From Alloascoidea africana (Eukaryota; Ascomycota; Alloascoideomycetes; Alloascoideales; Alloascoideaceae), in the NCBI GenBank assembly GCA_030581615.1, contig JAKTTT010000001.1, positions 620,001 through 684,000 on the forward strand: a stretch of DNA of 64,000 nt, in the 5' to 3' direction. Below the pieces are notes generated by a model. That model saw only the letters and a list, made by a program, of their open reading frames with translations, made no database searches and was not told the DNA's origin. Shown in pieces: positions 41,384 through 51,400 of the stretch; the first letter of the stretch is position 1; every line of letters begins with the position of its first letter. Made by a program: the position numbers and the translations under genes.

Positions 41384-42300
41384 CTATTCATCATCAACAA
41401 GTGCCACCACCATGCTGTAAAGATAGAAGAAAAACAAGAGTAGGTAAAATCCCAATTTTGACATACTTTCAGTCTTATGTCTACCCAAAGTTCTGAAAAT
41501 TTCCGTTGCATCCAATAAATGCGCATTGTTGTAGATCTTATTTGCATTATATACAAATACCGGTAAGTTTATGATAAATGAACCCCAATACCCATTAACA
41601 AGGAAAAGAATTGTTAAAAATGCATGTAGTCCAGCCTCTGGTATGATGTACTTTTTTTCCTTCAAGTTAGTCCCCACCCTAAAAAAAACAAGCCTACCAA
41701 ACAAAAATTAAGATGGCTCTTACAGTGTTTAGCTTGTTGCAAAGATCAATAGGGTTGATATAGTCTATTCCATCAAAAATCGTGTTAACAATCAATCACA
41801 ATCAAAATCAAAATCATTTTCATTTTCAAATGTTGAAACTCAAATCATCATCATCATCTCTCGTGTTGTACATACCACATTCTATAAAAAAGTCAGAGTT
41901 AGTTCTTCATCACTTCAAAGCTTTTTCTTTATATGTTAACAAAAACTTACCCAGATCACTAAACATGATGGTGAAAAAAACTTGTAAAAAAAGATTGCCA
42001 AAGTTGGCAATAAGCGCAAAAATGAAGACCCTAGGGGAAAAAACCAGTCAAGTCAAGTTAGCAGCAATTTATCAAAAAAAAATCATTTCATATTCTTTCG
42101 GTTTATCTTAAAACAATACATTTGATGAATTGTCTTTCTTTTTTTTTGTCACAACTCTTGTGACAAAGATTAACCGTTATGGTTATGTGGATTCCCCATG
42201 TCCAGATCAAACATGTAAAGTCCATGATCCGCCATTTTTCTTTTTTGGCGTTATTTCCCCTTCTCATAAAATTTTGGACTTACCAAGAAGCAGTAGACAT
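41384..42300 (-). CDS. ERV14: Cornichon-family ER cargo receptor ERV14, five exons including a 6-nt micro-exon
   Basis: Erv14 loads membrane proteins into COPII vesicles leaving the ER. Exons: 42300-42284 (17 nt), 42030-41951, 41881-41876 (6 nt, AATGTG), 41764-41724 and 41659-41384, giving 139 residues against 138 in S. cerevisiae. The product reads [22 protein letters not shown], then [18 protein letters not shown], then [18 protein letters not shown] and a last span [17 protein letters not shown]. The micro-exon supplies E and C of SDLECDYIN, a string conserved in cornichons, which is why it is accepted. Donors GTAAGT, GTAAGT, GTATGT and GTAAGA; acceptors TAG, TAG, TAG and GAAG after ACTAAC. 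Three spans and the IFRTLG cargo-coat motif are intact. Confidence 0.93.
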
Positions 42301-42391
42301 TATCACCCTATTTCTGTTGATTTTCTTCCTTTTTTTTGTATTCCAAAATTGAAAGACAACGTATTCTCTCACTTGTATATCTGATGAATGA

Positions 42392-44138
42392 ATGTCCCCA
42401 GAGAACTTGGTGATTGGCAAACTCTTAAAAGTCGTGATTGACCTTGCCAGCACGAGCCAAGGTGGCACCACAAGTTACCCGGCGCAACAGATGAAAGATT
42501 ATGTGTTTTGGGTTTCTCCGTGTGAAGAGAAAGAGAGAGAGAGAGCTAAATTGATCAATGCCATCGTTGACCTCTGCAGCCCGTGTAGGTTTTTGATTCG
42601 TTTTCCTATTTTTGTTGTTGTTGTTGAATGGTATTAACAATTTGTTGCAGACTTTCACATTGTTGACGGTAGGGAGTGCTACGCTTTTTCTTATCATTGA
42701 TTTCATCACAACTCAAAAAGTGGATAAAAGGTGAATGAATTTCTTTAGTTCTATTCTTTTTTTGCTTTCCTGTTGTTAACCCCAATATATGTATAGAATA
42801 TCAGATGCAAATAAGGCTGTTGAGCAAAGAATAATATCGAGAGCAAATAGACAAAAACAACAACGGGATCAAAGGCGCAAAAGGAAAGATGTATTCAAGG
42901 ACCTGAAGCCAGATGACATGAGCGATCCAAACATTGATAATCTGATAATGAAACTTGTATATCATCTTGCATCGGAAGTTGCGACTATAACTGGGTTTAG
43001 ACATACGGGTGTACTCTGCAACGTTTGTGGTTCCCAGATTTATGGCACTCGATATAGAGATGTGAACATGGTGGATTACGACATTTGTATGGCATGTTTT
43101 GAATCGGAAAGATTTGATAAAACACATGTTATGGAGGTAATTGAGATGCCATTATCAATGGGTAAAACTCCACTGTGGTATATTCGACCTTGGAATATAA
43201 CGAGTCTCTCAAAGAATCCAGACCTTTTCAAACAGGTGCCACACGATATAATGGAAACAATTGACCGACTTGAACTATATAGCACAAACTCGACCCAACG
43301 GATATATGCAATTTACAATTTTTATTTACAAATTGCAGATGTGGAACTTACACCAGAGTTGGAAAAACTTCATGAGACAAGACTTGGATACGCATTAAGT
43401 TTCGAGCGTTTCAAACGGTTTTTAGAACCTCGTCAAATCCCACCACCTGGTGATTATGCTTTGGAAATCATAACGTGTTTGGCAGATAGAGGAGATCGAA
43501 ATCTGATTACTTTTGAGGATTTCTACCTAACGTTACAGGATTGTTACGAAGTGGTGGATAACAGGTTTAAAAGAAAAGATAAACCAAACCCGGATCGTTT
43601 GAGGTTTATGAAACGCTTCTTGCAAGTTGTGGAAAAATATGATCCCAAGGATAAAGGTGGATATAAGAGCATTTTACGTTTTACAAAAGGTGTTTACCTT
43701 CTGTTGAAAGCACGACTGGTGGATGGAGAAAACAGCCAAGCACTTAAAGTCTTATCAAACTTGGAATTTTTTTCAGTCGTTCAACGACCTACAGGAGTAG
43801 CCTTTTCACAAGTTCTTGAAATGAGCGAACCAACAACAAATCCATCCATGTATATGGACCCAAGTTATAAACAAATCGCAACACCATTGAGAAATCACGT
43901 TAAAACCGATTCGGAAATGGATAAACAAAATGCAAAAATGCCAGGTATACCCAGAGACATAGCTCTGGAACTGGAAGAACTCGATAATATCTTTAACTCA
44001 ATATTGGAAGGTTATATGCGTACTTTTAGCACATTCCGAAATCAACGTCATTTGACGAGAACTGAAGACGTTAAAAAGTTTTTGAACGTTTTGGTTTCCC
44101 TTGTGGTAGCAGGCCCGTCATCAACAGTTTCTAAATAG
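42392..44138 (+). CDS. ZZ-type zinc-finger protein with predicted membrane span, three exons
   Basis: About 530 residues. The last exon is 42797-44138, joined through GTGAAT to ATAG with matching phase. A middle exon ends at 42730. Its start is unsettled: exon 1 ending at 42584 with acceptor 42672 is in phase, and exon 1 ending at 42565 (GTTGAC donor) with acceptor 42650 is also in phase and keeps a better membrane helix (TFTLLTVGSATLFLIIDF). After a basic coiled segment comes a ZZ finger (CNVCGSQIYG, then YDICMACFE), which usually binds peptides or ligands. A helical region with EF-hand-like stretches follows (RNLITFEDFYLTLQ). Similar ZZ proteins exist in filamentous fungi; no function is assigned. 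The gene diverges from ERV14 with only 91 bp between starts. Confidence 0.7.
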
Positions 44139-44317
44139 AAATCGAATAAATTTTTAACTGTTTAACTCTCTGTTTTTCTCGCTTTCAATTCCAGTGTAAT
44201 TGACCTGTTGGTCTCTGTTGGACTTACCCGGCCACCAGTGAGTCGACACCCGGCGATTCGCCAATAAACTCGCACCGTCCTTCTCTCTCCAACCTCCGTC
44301 AAGACACTTCACGAACA

Positions 44318-45083
44318 ATGTTGGCTCAGGCTCTAAGACTATCATCTGTAAGTGTTCTGTTCTAGTCACCGCTTCAATCTGCTCTTGTCATCCATTGAAT
44401 TCCGGCTCTGGTCCACTTGTTACGCTATAATCGTGGCCGTCGTTGTCGTTGTCGTCCAAAGACCTTTTTCTCGAGTGACGAATCAGAGCGGCCTTTTTTT
44501 GGCCCACTACTTTCCCCATACTCGGAATTTGCAACACCAACCTGATTTTTCCTCATTCTAACGTCTGATAATTATATTTGATAGCGTTCCCTTTTGAGAG
44601 CAAACATCAGATCTTTTTCTGCTGTTTCTTACCGTGCTAGTACGTGAGATCGACAAACCGTCCGTCCAATTTTTCTTTTTTTGGAGTTTTGAATTTTTGA
44701 CCTCCCTCGGCAAACATTAAAAACATCAACAAGAACCCGTGTTTGGTTTTAACCTACTTTTAATGGTATCGTCAATATCTAACGCTCAATCCGCTTTGTG
44801 TATAGATATTCTGCAAGATGCGTATCTCCGAGAATTGAAGAACTACAAGCCCCAGGCTATTGGTGTTGAGGACTCTGTTGGGAACGTGAAGCCATGGTCA
44901 CAGCCCGTTGCTCCCCAGCCACCCAAATTGGAAGCCGAAGCTGCTGCTGACTTGTCCGAATACGAAGCCTCAGCTGTCGAGGTCGAAGCCCCGGCTACTG
45001 CTGCTGCTGCTGAAGGTGAGGCTGTCGTTGAAGAAAACCCAGAAGATTGGTTCGTCATTGAGGAGATTCATGATGAACACTAA
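44318..45083 (+). CDS. ATP14: Mitochondrial ATP synthase subunit h, three exons
   Basis: Atp14 is a peripheral-stalk subunit of F1Fo ATP synthase. Exons: 44318-44347, 44585-44639 and 44806-45083, 120 residues (S. cerevisiae 124). Exons 1 and 2 encode a classic import presequence (MLAQALRLSSRSLLRANIRSF). The mature part matches Atp14: ILQDAYLRELKNYK, GNVKPW, a Pro/Glu/Ala-rich acidic middle, and EDWFVIEEI near the end. Introns are long for this window (237 and 166 nt), with GTAAGT and GTACGT donors, CTAAC branches and TAG acceptors; phases agree. Confidence 0.92.
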
Positions 45084-45196
45084 AAAGCCAAAAAATAGGA
45101 GGGTTTTCTATAATGGAAGCATACAAGTATAGAGAGTATTGATTGAAAAAGTAATATACTATTATCAATTCAAGAAGACCCTTTTTACATTTCTTG

Positions 45197-46051
45197 TTAG
45201 GTATTTATTGGTCCGGATTTGACTGGCGGTTGCAAAATGGGAGCAGTTTTGTCCACCTCCATGAACTGTTGTTTACGGGATGCAAATGTAGTTTCCAGAG
45301 TCACGTCCGAGATAGATAGCAATGTAATATCCAATTTGGATTTTCCATTTCCATTTCCATTTCCAATTCCATCATCATCATTATCAACTTGTTCAATTTT
45401 AACCACGTTATCATTATCGAGTTTGAAACAATGGTTTAATCGAAGACACAATACCTTGCCGTCGGAATAAATCCCCAAAACTCTGAATCTTTCACCCAGA
45501 ATTGCGGAAGAAGTTGGGGAAGTTGTAGGGTTGGGGGAAATATACACAACTATTGCTCCGATAGTCAGGTTTGAGTCCTCCGAGCGAGAATCCGGCACGG
45601 ATTCAAGTCCCTTGTAACCGCTGTTTAGACAAAGTTTCCGTAAAAGAAGGGTATGGGAAACGGTATTGGATATTCCGTTTGGAGAGATCCAATTTGCAGG
45701 ATCGTCTTGCAAAACATGTCGTGGTCTGTTACTAGCATTTGATCCCGCGCTTGAGGATTGGCCAAAATTGATAGTAAAGTCCGATGATGGGTTAGTATCA
45801 TCAAGAACGACATGACCTTCGGAAGAGCTGGTTTCTCTGATATCATTTGATGGTGGTATATTCTGTTTGTCTCCTTTGGACTTGAACGATACGGTATAAT
45901 AGGCAAATATGATCCATAAGGAACAGAGAACAAACACAATGAAGAGAAACACGAGACCTGCTGCTATTCCAGCAATGGCTCCAGAGTTTACATCTCGACG
46001 TTTTAGAACCACGACAGTGGTGTTGAAACGCTGAATGGGTATCGCTGCCAT
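45197..46051 (-). CDS. Single-span membrane protein, unrecognised
   Basis: 284 residues, no intron seen. Residues about 24-50 form one strong membrane span (AIAGIAAGLVFLFIVFVLCSLWIIF) after a short N-terminus, so it is probably a membrane protein with a long soluble tail. The tail is Ser/Asn/Asp-rich with a compact region (LTIGAIVVYI, RFRVLGIYSDGKVLCLRL) that has alternating hydrophobic residues, compatible with a small beta fold. A Gly-Asn repeat (GNGNGNGK) is encoded by a hexanucleotide repeat. No family recognised. The layout (short extracellular part, Gly/Ala-rich span, basic flank KSKG) resembles fungal cell-surface sensors or bud-site proteins in outline only. Confidence 0.65.
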   Translation of the reverse strand: MAAIPIQRFNTTVVVLKRRDVNSGAIAGIAAGLVFLFIVFVLCSLWIIFAYYTVSFKSKGDKQNIPPSNDIRETSSSEGHVVLDDTNPSSDFTINFGQSSSAGSNASNRPRHVLQDDPANWISPNGISNTVSHTLLLRKLCLNSGYKGLESVPDSRSEDSNLTIGAIVVYISPNPTTSPTSSAILGERFRVLGIYSDGKVLCLRLNHCFKLDNDNVVKIEQVDNDDDGIGNGNGNGKSKLDITLLSISDVTLETTFASRKQQFMEVDKTAPILQPPVKSGPINT

Positions 46052-46599
46052 TTGTTATTCTTTTTGGTTTTTTTGAAACAAGTTGAGGATTAGAGTCAAA
46101 ATCAAATGGCGATTTTTGCGAATCTCGTGGTATAGATATTCAAAGTTTCAAACCAGTAGTAGGAGATGGAAAGAAGATGGAAAAAAAAACGATGTTGGAT
46201 TCTTACACTTTTACAATCTCCAGATGGGGGAGTGGGTATGATAATTACATTTTTTTTTTCTTTCTTTCTTTCCATAGATACATTATGATTACTGTCAACA
46301 TTGTTTCAACAAGCCCAGAAAAATAGGCAAATTTTGTTCTTCTTTTATCCTCCTGTTTCTAAAGAATTGGAAAAAAGAAGATGAACATCTTTGCGCAAAG
46401 AACTAAGCAAACAGAATATACCAAGCAGAGACTTTTGTTCCCCCTCCATACACAACATAATACAGGGGTTATACAAGCCCAGCACAGAGACACACAAGTC
46501 GTTTTAGTCCATTATAAAAAAGCTGACAAAATTATGGTGTTGTATATAGCAAAAAAATCGTAATCATTTTGTGTATCTTTTTATTATGGTTTGTTGTCT
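46052..46599. other. Intergenic between orphan gene and RPL18
   Basis: 548 bp between the orphan membrane-protein start and the RPL18 stop, AT-rich with poly-T/C runs near 46250-46275. No gene-like frame. Confidence 0.55.
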
Positions 46600-47301
46600 T
46601 TAGACCTTGAAACCCTTTGATCTTCTGCGTCCACGACCTCTCTCAAACTTGCGACCAGTTGACATGATTCTGGGTGCCTTGTGCTTATGAGGTCCAAATC
46701 CAAAGTGTCTAACGGCCTCTCTCGAATTTCTGGGTCCTCTAACGATAAGAGTGTTGGTTCCAGTTGGGGAACGGAGAGCAAGTTGATCAAGAGTGATGAT
46801 TTCACCACCAGCCTTGAGAATACGGGCTTTGGCAGTGCGAGTCACTCTCAAAGCGGCAATTGTGGCCTTGGGGGTTTCCAAAAGACGGTTATCGTCAGTG
46901 ACGGTACCAACAACAACAATGATCTTGTCAGCGGCTCCTTCCTGTTTCAGAGCTTTGGCGATGCGAGAAAGTGAGACTGGAGGACGGTTGACCTTGGAAA
47001 GGAAAAGGCTTCTCAGAATCACCTTGTTGAATGGAGCATCGGTACGACCTGATTACATAGTGTTAGTACTTTTTCTGAGAATAGGAGAAATCTTTACTCT
47101 TCTCAGTTCGTTCATCATAATGCATTTTGTTCTGTTGTTCTTGAACCGAGGGAAAAAATGTATCAAAAAAAAAAAAATAGTGTGCTTACGAGCCAAAAAT
47201 CTATAAGTCTTGACCAAGAGTTGCAAATAGACATTGTCCGACTTTGGAGCCGAACGGTTCCCGCTCTTGACGTGTTGTTTAGATAACAAATCCTTTCCCA
47301 T
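46600..47301 (-). CDS. RPL18: Large-subunit ribosomal protein eL18, two exons
   Basis: Structural protein of the 60S subunit, 186 residues, identical in length to S. cerevisiae Rpl18. Exon 1 is 47301-47190 ([15 protein letters not shown] to TYRFLA) and exon 2 is 47048-46600 ([21 protein letters not shown] to RRRSKGFKV). The 141-nt intron has a GTAAGC donor, a consensus TACTAAC branch point and a CAG acceptor. The conserved [27 protein letters not shown] and basic C-terminus are all present. It shares a 283-bp divergent promoter with PAC10. Confidence 0.98.
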
Positions 47302-47584
47302 CGTTGACTGCTATGAAGGGGTTCCAAACGAATCGTGAGAAGAGAAACCAAAATTGGCATCTCTTCAGAGGTTTCAAACCAGAATTGCCTATTTGGGAAT
47401 AACAAGGACTGCAATTAATTCAGACGATAGGGCTGGTGCCCTTACGTGTGTCACGTGTTAAAGGTACTTTGTTGAAGTTGAAGTGTATGGGTGTAATGTT
47501 TGACCAGATCTCTTTTCAACTTTGAGATGTTAGCAAAAGCATATAGGGCCAGGGAGTGAGATTGTTCTGGCATTGGGAGTAACA
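47302..47584. promoter_or_regulatory. Divergent promoter RPL18/PAC10 with CACGTG box
   Basis: 283 bp. A CACGTG palindrome at 47452-47457, preceded by ACGTGTG, is a likely bHLH site (Cbf1-type), common in ribosomal-protein promoters of many non-Saccharomyces yeasts. The role is inferred. Confidence 0.5.
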
Positions 47585-48574
47585 ATGGCAACAGAACCAC
47601 AAGCGTACGTGTGATTTGCAAAGTAAAAGAGAGTATGATCTTTTTGCTAATGTGGAATTGCATACTAACTTTTGAATTTTGATTTTTTTCTTTTTAGGTA
47701 TACCAATCCAAGGGGTATTCCTCAAGCACCATTTGTTGAAAAAGTTGAGGATTTTGTGAAAACTCCTGAAGATGTTGATCCATTGTTGAAGAAATTTCAA
47801 GAGATGTTACAGTATGATTCAATATTTGTTTTGCTTGTATTGGTGAGGAGAAATGACCGTTGTGTTATGTGGAAATACTAATATTGTAATGTGATTTAGA
47901 AAGTACAAATTCATGGTATGAATGAATTTTGATCTATTCAAAGAATAGGCATGATGGTTAATCTTTGGGGAATTTTGTTGTTTTCTAATTTTTTTTTTCT
48001 TTGATTGTTTCAGGAAGGTAGCAAAGCTGGGAATCTTGAATCTATAAAGCAAAAGATACCGGATGTTAAAAAGACATTGGAAATGGTTCGATTTTTGAAC
48101 CTGAAGAAGGTATATTTTTTCACCTCTTTCATTCAGTATTATGATTGGGTTTTTTTTTTTGCTAATTCATGGGATTTGTATAGGATTCTAAAGATTCGTT
48201 TACCGTGGATTATGAACTTAACGATACGCTATTTGCCAAGGCCAGTATTAATCCCACAAAGACAGTGTATTTATGGTTAGGGGTAAGAACTTTTTCACTA
48301 CTCTTATTATCCCATTTTTATTCAACAACATTATTATTTTTTTTTTTGCTAATATGGGGGTGTATAGGCAAACGTCATGTTGGAGTATCCAATAGATGAG
48401 GCAATTGAATTATTAGAATCCAAATTGAAATCCGCAAAAGAATCTCAAGAAACAACAGAAGAGGATCTTGAATTTTTGAAAGAGAATATTACAACTATGG
48501 AGGTGAATATTGCAAGGATTTATAATTGGGATGTTCAAAGAAGAAGAGATTTGAAAGCTGCTGGGAAAGAGTAA
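47585..48574 (+). CDS. PAC10: Prefoldin subunit 3, six exons
   Basis: Prefoldin hands unfolded actin and tubulin to the CCT chaperonin; Pac10/Gim2 is one of its two alpha-type subunits. Exons: 47585-47604, 47698-47811, 47900-47915 (16 nt), 48014-48109, 48184-48282 and 48368-48574, 183 residues (S. cerevisiae 199). Conserved parts: RGIPQAPFVEKVEDFV, EMLQKYKFME across three exons, the beta hairpin (DYELNDTLFAKASI, TVYLWLGANVMLEYPIDEAIELL) and the C-terminal coiled coil (ESKLKSAKESQETTEEDLEFLKEN cut by the usual hinge). Donors GTACGT, GTATGA, GTATGA, GTATAT and GTAAGA; acceptors TAG or CAG; every phase agrees. Confidence 0.93.
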
Positions 48575-49999
48575 ATGAAAGAAAGAAGAAAAGAATAAAA
48601 ACAGTGAAAAAGAATAATGCAACAGATGTTGATTTTACAGGAAACACAAGAATATCGAGATTACTACTGTTTCATCTACTGATTGTTTGTATGCTTGGAT
48701 ACACAGTATTGTTGTGAATACTGTATTTTTCCTATATAGTAAATTCTCAATATTTAATGATAAATGTTCAACATTTTAAACAGTATTGTAGAATATCTCG
48801 TATATGATCTCTTGTTTGCTATTTAAATCTCTAGGTGTAACTCCTACCTACACGAATTGAATATGCAGTCAAAATTGTTTTTTCCCATTTTTCGGCTTTT
48901 ACACTTTTATTACTGTAGTTACAGTTTGATTTTCCTTCTATTTTATTGTTTGTTGGTGCTTGTTATTTCATGGTCTTGTCTTCTTGCTTGTCTACGCGGT
49001 CACAACCATTCAAAATCGTAAACAGGGATAAAAGCTTATACAAGCAATAATTAACTACAATCAATAAAGATTCTTACTTTACAATCGTACCAATCCATTT
49101 GGGGTTCTCCCGATTGTGTTGCGTGGGTAGATAGTTAGGTAATCAATCAATCAATCAAAAGAAAGTTATCCCACTGGTGGTACCGGCACATGCAACAATC
49201 TAACCAGCAAAATAAGAAATAAGCAACATGCTTGAACACTAAATGCCTATCAATCTTTTTTTTGTTTTTTTGCTGCATTCGCTGGTTTGGGAATGGAAGT
49301 AGTCACTCTGCAAGGGATTGGGCCCAACTTGTTTATCGAAAATAAGGTAAATAGGACCAAAGATCCTCTCGGGGTCTAAGCTTGTTTAGTTTAGTTTGGA
49401 AAGTCAGTCTCGTGGGAACTCCGGCCATTCTCTGATTTGTGGGTTTAGTTGAGAATCCAGGGTCCTCTTTTTTTCTTGCTGCCGGCGCCTCGCATCGCAG
49501 TTGCACCCGTTTCCGGACCCCAAAAGACCCGAAAACTGACACTGAGATTAGAAGTAACTTAGTGATTTTTTTTCTACAACAATAAATTGTAACATGCACT
49601 TTTTGGTAGAATTTTTTTATCATTAGAAACAAAACATAAACTATGTACTACCTTTCTTTATTTCTAAACTTCGTATGCAAGATAAAGTGATAATAAGGAG
49701 AGATAAACGGAGAGAAAGGGGAAGGGAAAAAAGATGCAAAAAGGAGCGCGTGAAAATGAAACAAGGCAAATCACAAATCAGAATAAGAATAAGAATCAGA
49801 ATTCCAGAGACATATAAAAAAAAGAAAGAGTGAAAAGAACAAAAAATGAAGACCAGATATGTAAAAAAGAGACAAAAACGAGGAAAAATCAGAAAACAGT
49901 GACAAAAATTAGAGGTGAGTTGTGATGTACTTTTTTGCCATTCCCAATAGTACTTTTTAATCTCTTTTTTGTTGTTGTAGTTGATGTTGTTATACAGAA
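48575..49999. other. 1.4-kb convergent intergenic
   Basis: AT-rich spacer between PAC10 and the Ser/His-rich orphan. Contains ATCA repeats near 49141 and AGAATA repeats near 49781. No gene or RNA recognised. Confidence 0.5.
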
Positions 50000-51400
50000 T
50001 CATCTCCAAATGTTTGGATTCGTATCAATTTCAATCCTGAGACTGTTTATTTCATGACTGCTGACGTTGCGTAGATCTTCCATAAAACTACTATTCGAGG
50101 ACCCACGGGCAGTTAGATGGCTCTTCATGGGTTTGAGAGGGGTCATTGAACCTCTCGAACCTGCTAAATTATTGTTTGGGAGATTGGCGTCTTCATAGTG
50201 GTGTCGATGATGGCTATGATGATGGTGTGGAGTTGAAGTTGAAGTTGGACTTGGACTTCCTGGGGTATCGTTATCGGAATTGGAGGTAGGACTGTCCAGT
50301 CTCTGGGGAACAGCACTCTCGGCAGAAATGGAATCTAGACAGTAAAGTTCACTAGATACATATTTGGGCTTTCTAGAAAATAGCGCCGAGTTTGAACGAG
50401 CTTTATAGCCACCTGTATAGGTATGACGCCTTGAAGGAGGTGGCCCGTCCATGCTACCGCGGTCTTGGATAATGCTCGCTCCTGAAACAGACCTTCGGAA
50501 ACCGTTCTTAGAAAAAGGTGCTGCTGGAAGAGAGGGATTATGAGGATGAGGATGATGATGATGATGATGATGAGTGTGGTTATTAGGTTTAGGCGCCGTT
50601 GTCTTCAGGTTCATGATCATGCCTCTTGTGACAACGTTGACCTCATCCTTAGATGAGCCCTTCATCTTGGAAATGATGCTATGGGAAGGATTTATGATTA
50701 TCTTTTTGCCCACGGTGTGTATTCCTTCAAACACCTGTGTGAGAGAAGGAGACGAGGGCAGTAACGATGTAGCTGGCGGTAAAGCCTCTGTGGTTTCAGT
50801 TCCCGTTATTGTTGATGCCCGTGGACCTGTGGATCTGTTGGTTTGCTGACATTTTGGTTCCGAGATCAAAGACAGATTTGAATTGGAATTGTTGACGTTA
50901 TAAGAATATGAATTTGGGCGCGATAAATCCGAATAAGAGCGGACCAAAGGTTCCTTTTTGACATTTTTCGATGCTGCATTCTTCTGGAATCGATCTCTTA
51001 TAGAAGACCTCCTTCGTGTCTTTGCAACTGGAAGAACAGGGGGCAAATTGGTTGAACAACGTCTTTGGGTAGTACTATCTTTAGGACTGGTGGCAGTGGT
51101 AGCAGAGCTTATGTAGTTTACTTGCAGGTCTTTCTTTCTGTCTCGTCTGATTGAGTTTGAAATACGGAGCGAAGTTCGTGACCTGGGGATTGAGGCGTTA
51201 CAGCCTCTAGTTGAATCATCATGGTCCATTCTCAGTTCTTTTGCCAGAAGCTCGCCTGTATGGATGTCAAAGTCGAGCTCATTAATCGATTCTGCGTTCT
51301 TTCGCAGTCTAGACCTGGACCTGGACCTGGACCTGGGGCTGGAGCCGGAGCCGTCAGGGCAGGAGTATCTAAAGTGGGCAAGGATCTTTGGGAGCGCCAT
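50000..51400 (-). CDS. Ser-rich, poly-His protein, unrecognised
   Basis: 466 residues from the ATG at 51400 (MALPKILAHFRYS). The frame remains open upstream into a GC-rich stretch, but this ATG gives the first ordinary composition. There is no known domain. Features: an Arg-Ser dipeptide repeat (from a 6-bp ACCTGG-type repeat) near residue 25-35; several basic-Ser patches (TRRRSSIRDR, SRRHTYTG) of the kind phosphorylated by PKA or similar kinases; two His clusters (seven or more His, and PHHHHSHHRHH); and a C-terminus with SHLTARGSS. It is probably a disordered regulatory or cortical protein; that is inference from composition. Confidence 0.65.
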   Translation of the reverse strand: MALPKILAHFRYSCPDGSGSSPRSRSRSRSRLRKNAESINELDFDIHTGELLAKELRMDHDDSTRGCNASIPRSRTSLRISNSIRRDRKKDLQVNYISSATTATSPKDSTTQRRCSTNLPPVLPVAKTRRRSSIRDRFQKNAASKNVKKEPLVRSYSDLSRPNSYSYNVNNSNSNLSLISEPKCQQTNRSTGPRASTITGTETTEALPPATSLLPSSPSLTQVFEGIHTVGKKIIINPSHSIISKMKGSSKDEVNVVTRGMIMNLKTTAPKPNNHTHHHHHHHPHPHNPSLPAAPFSKNGFRRSVSGASIIQDRGSMDGPPPSRRHTYTGGYKARSNSALFSRKPKYVSSELYCLDSISAESAVPQRLDSPTSNSDNDTPGSPSPTSTSTPHHHHSHHRHHYEDANLPNNNLAGSRGSMTPLKPMKSHLTARGSSNSSFMEDLRNVSSHEINSLRIEIDTNPNIWR

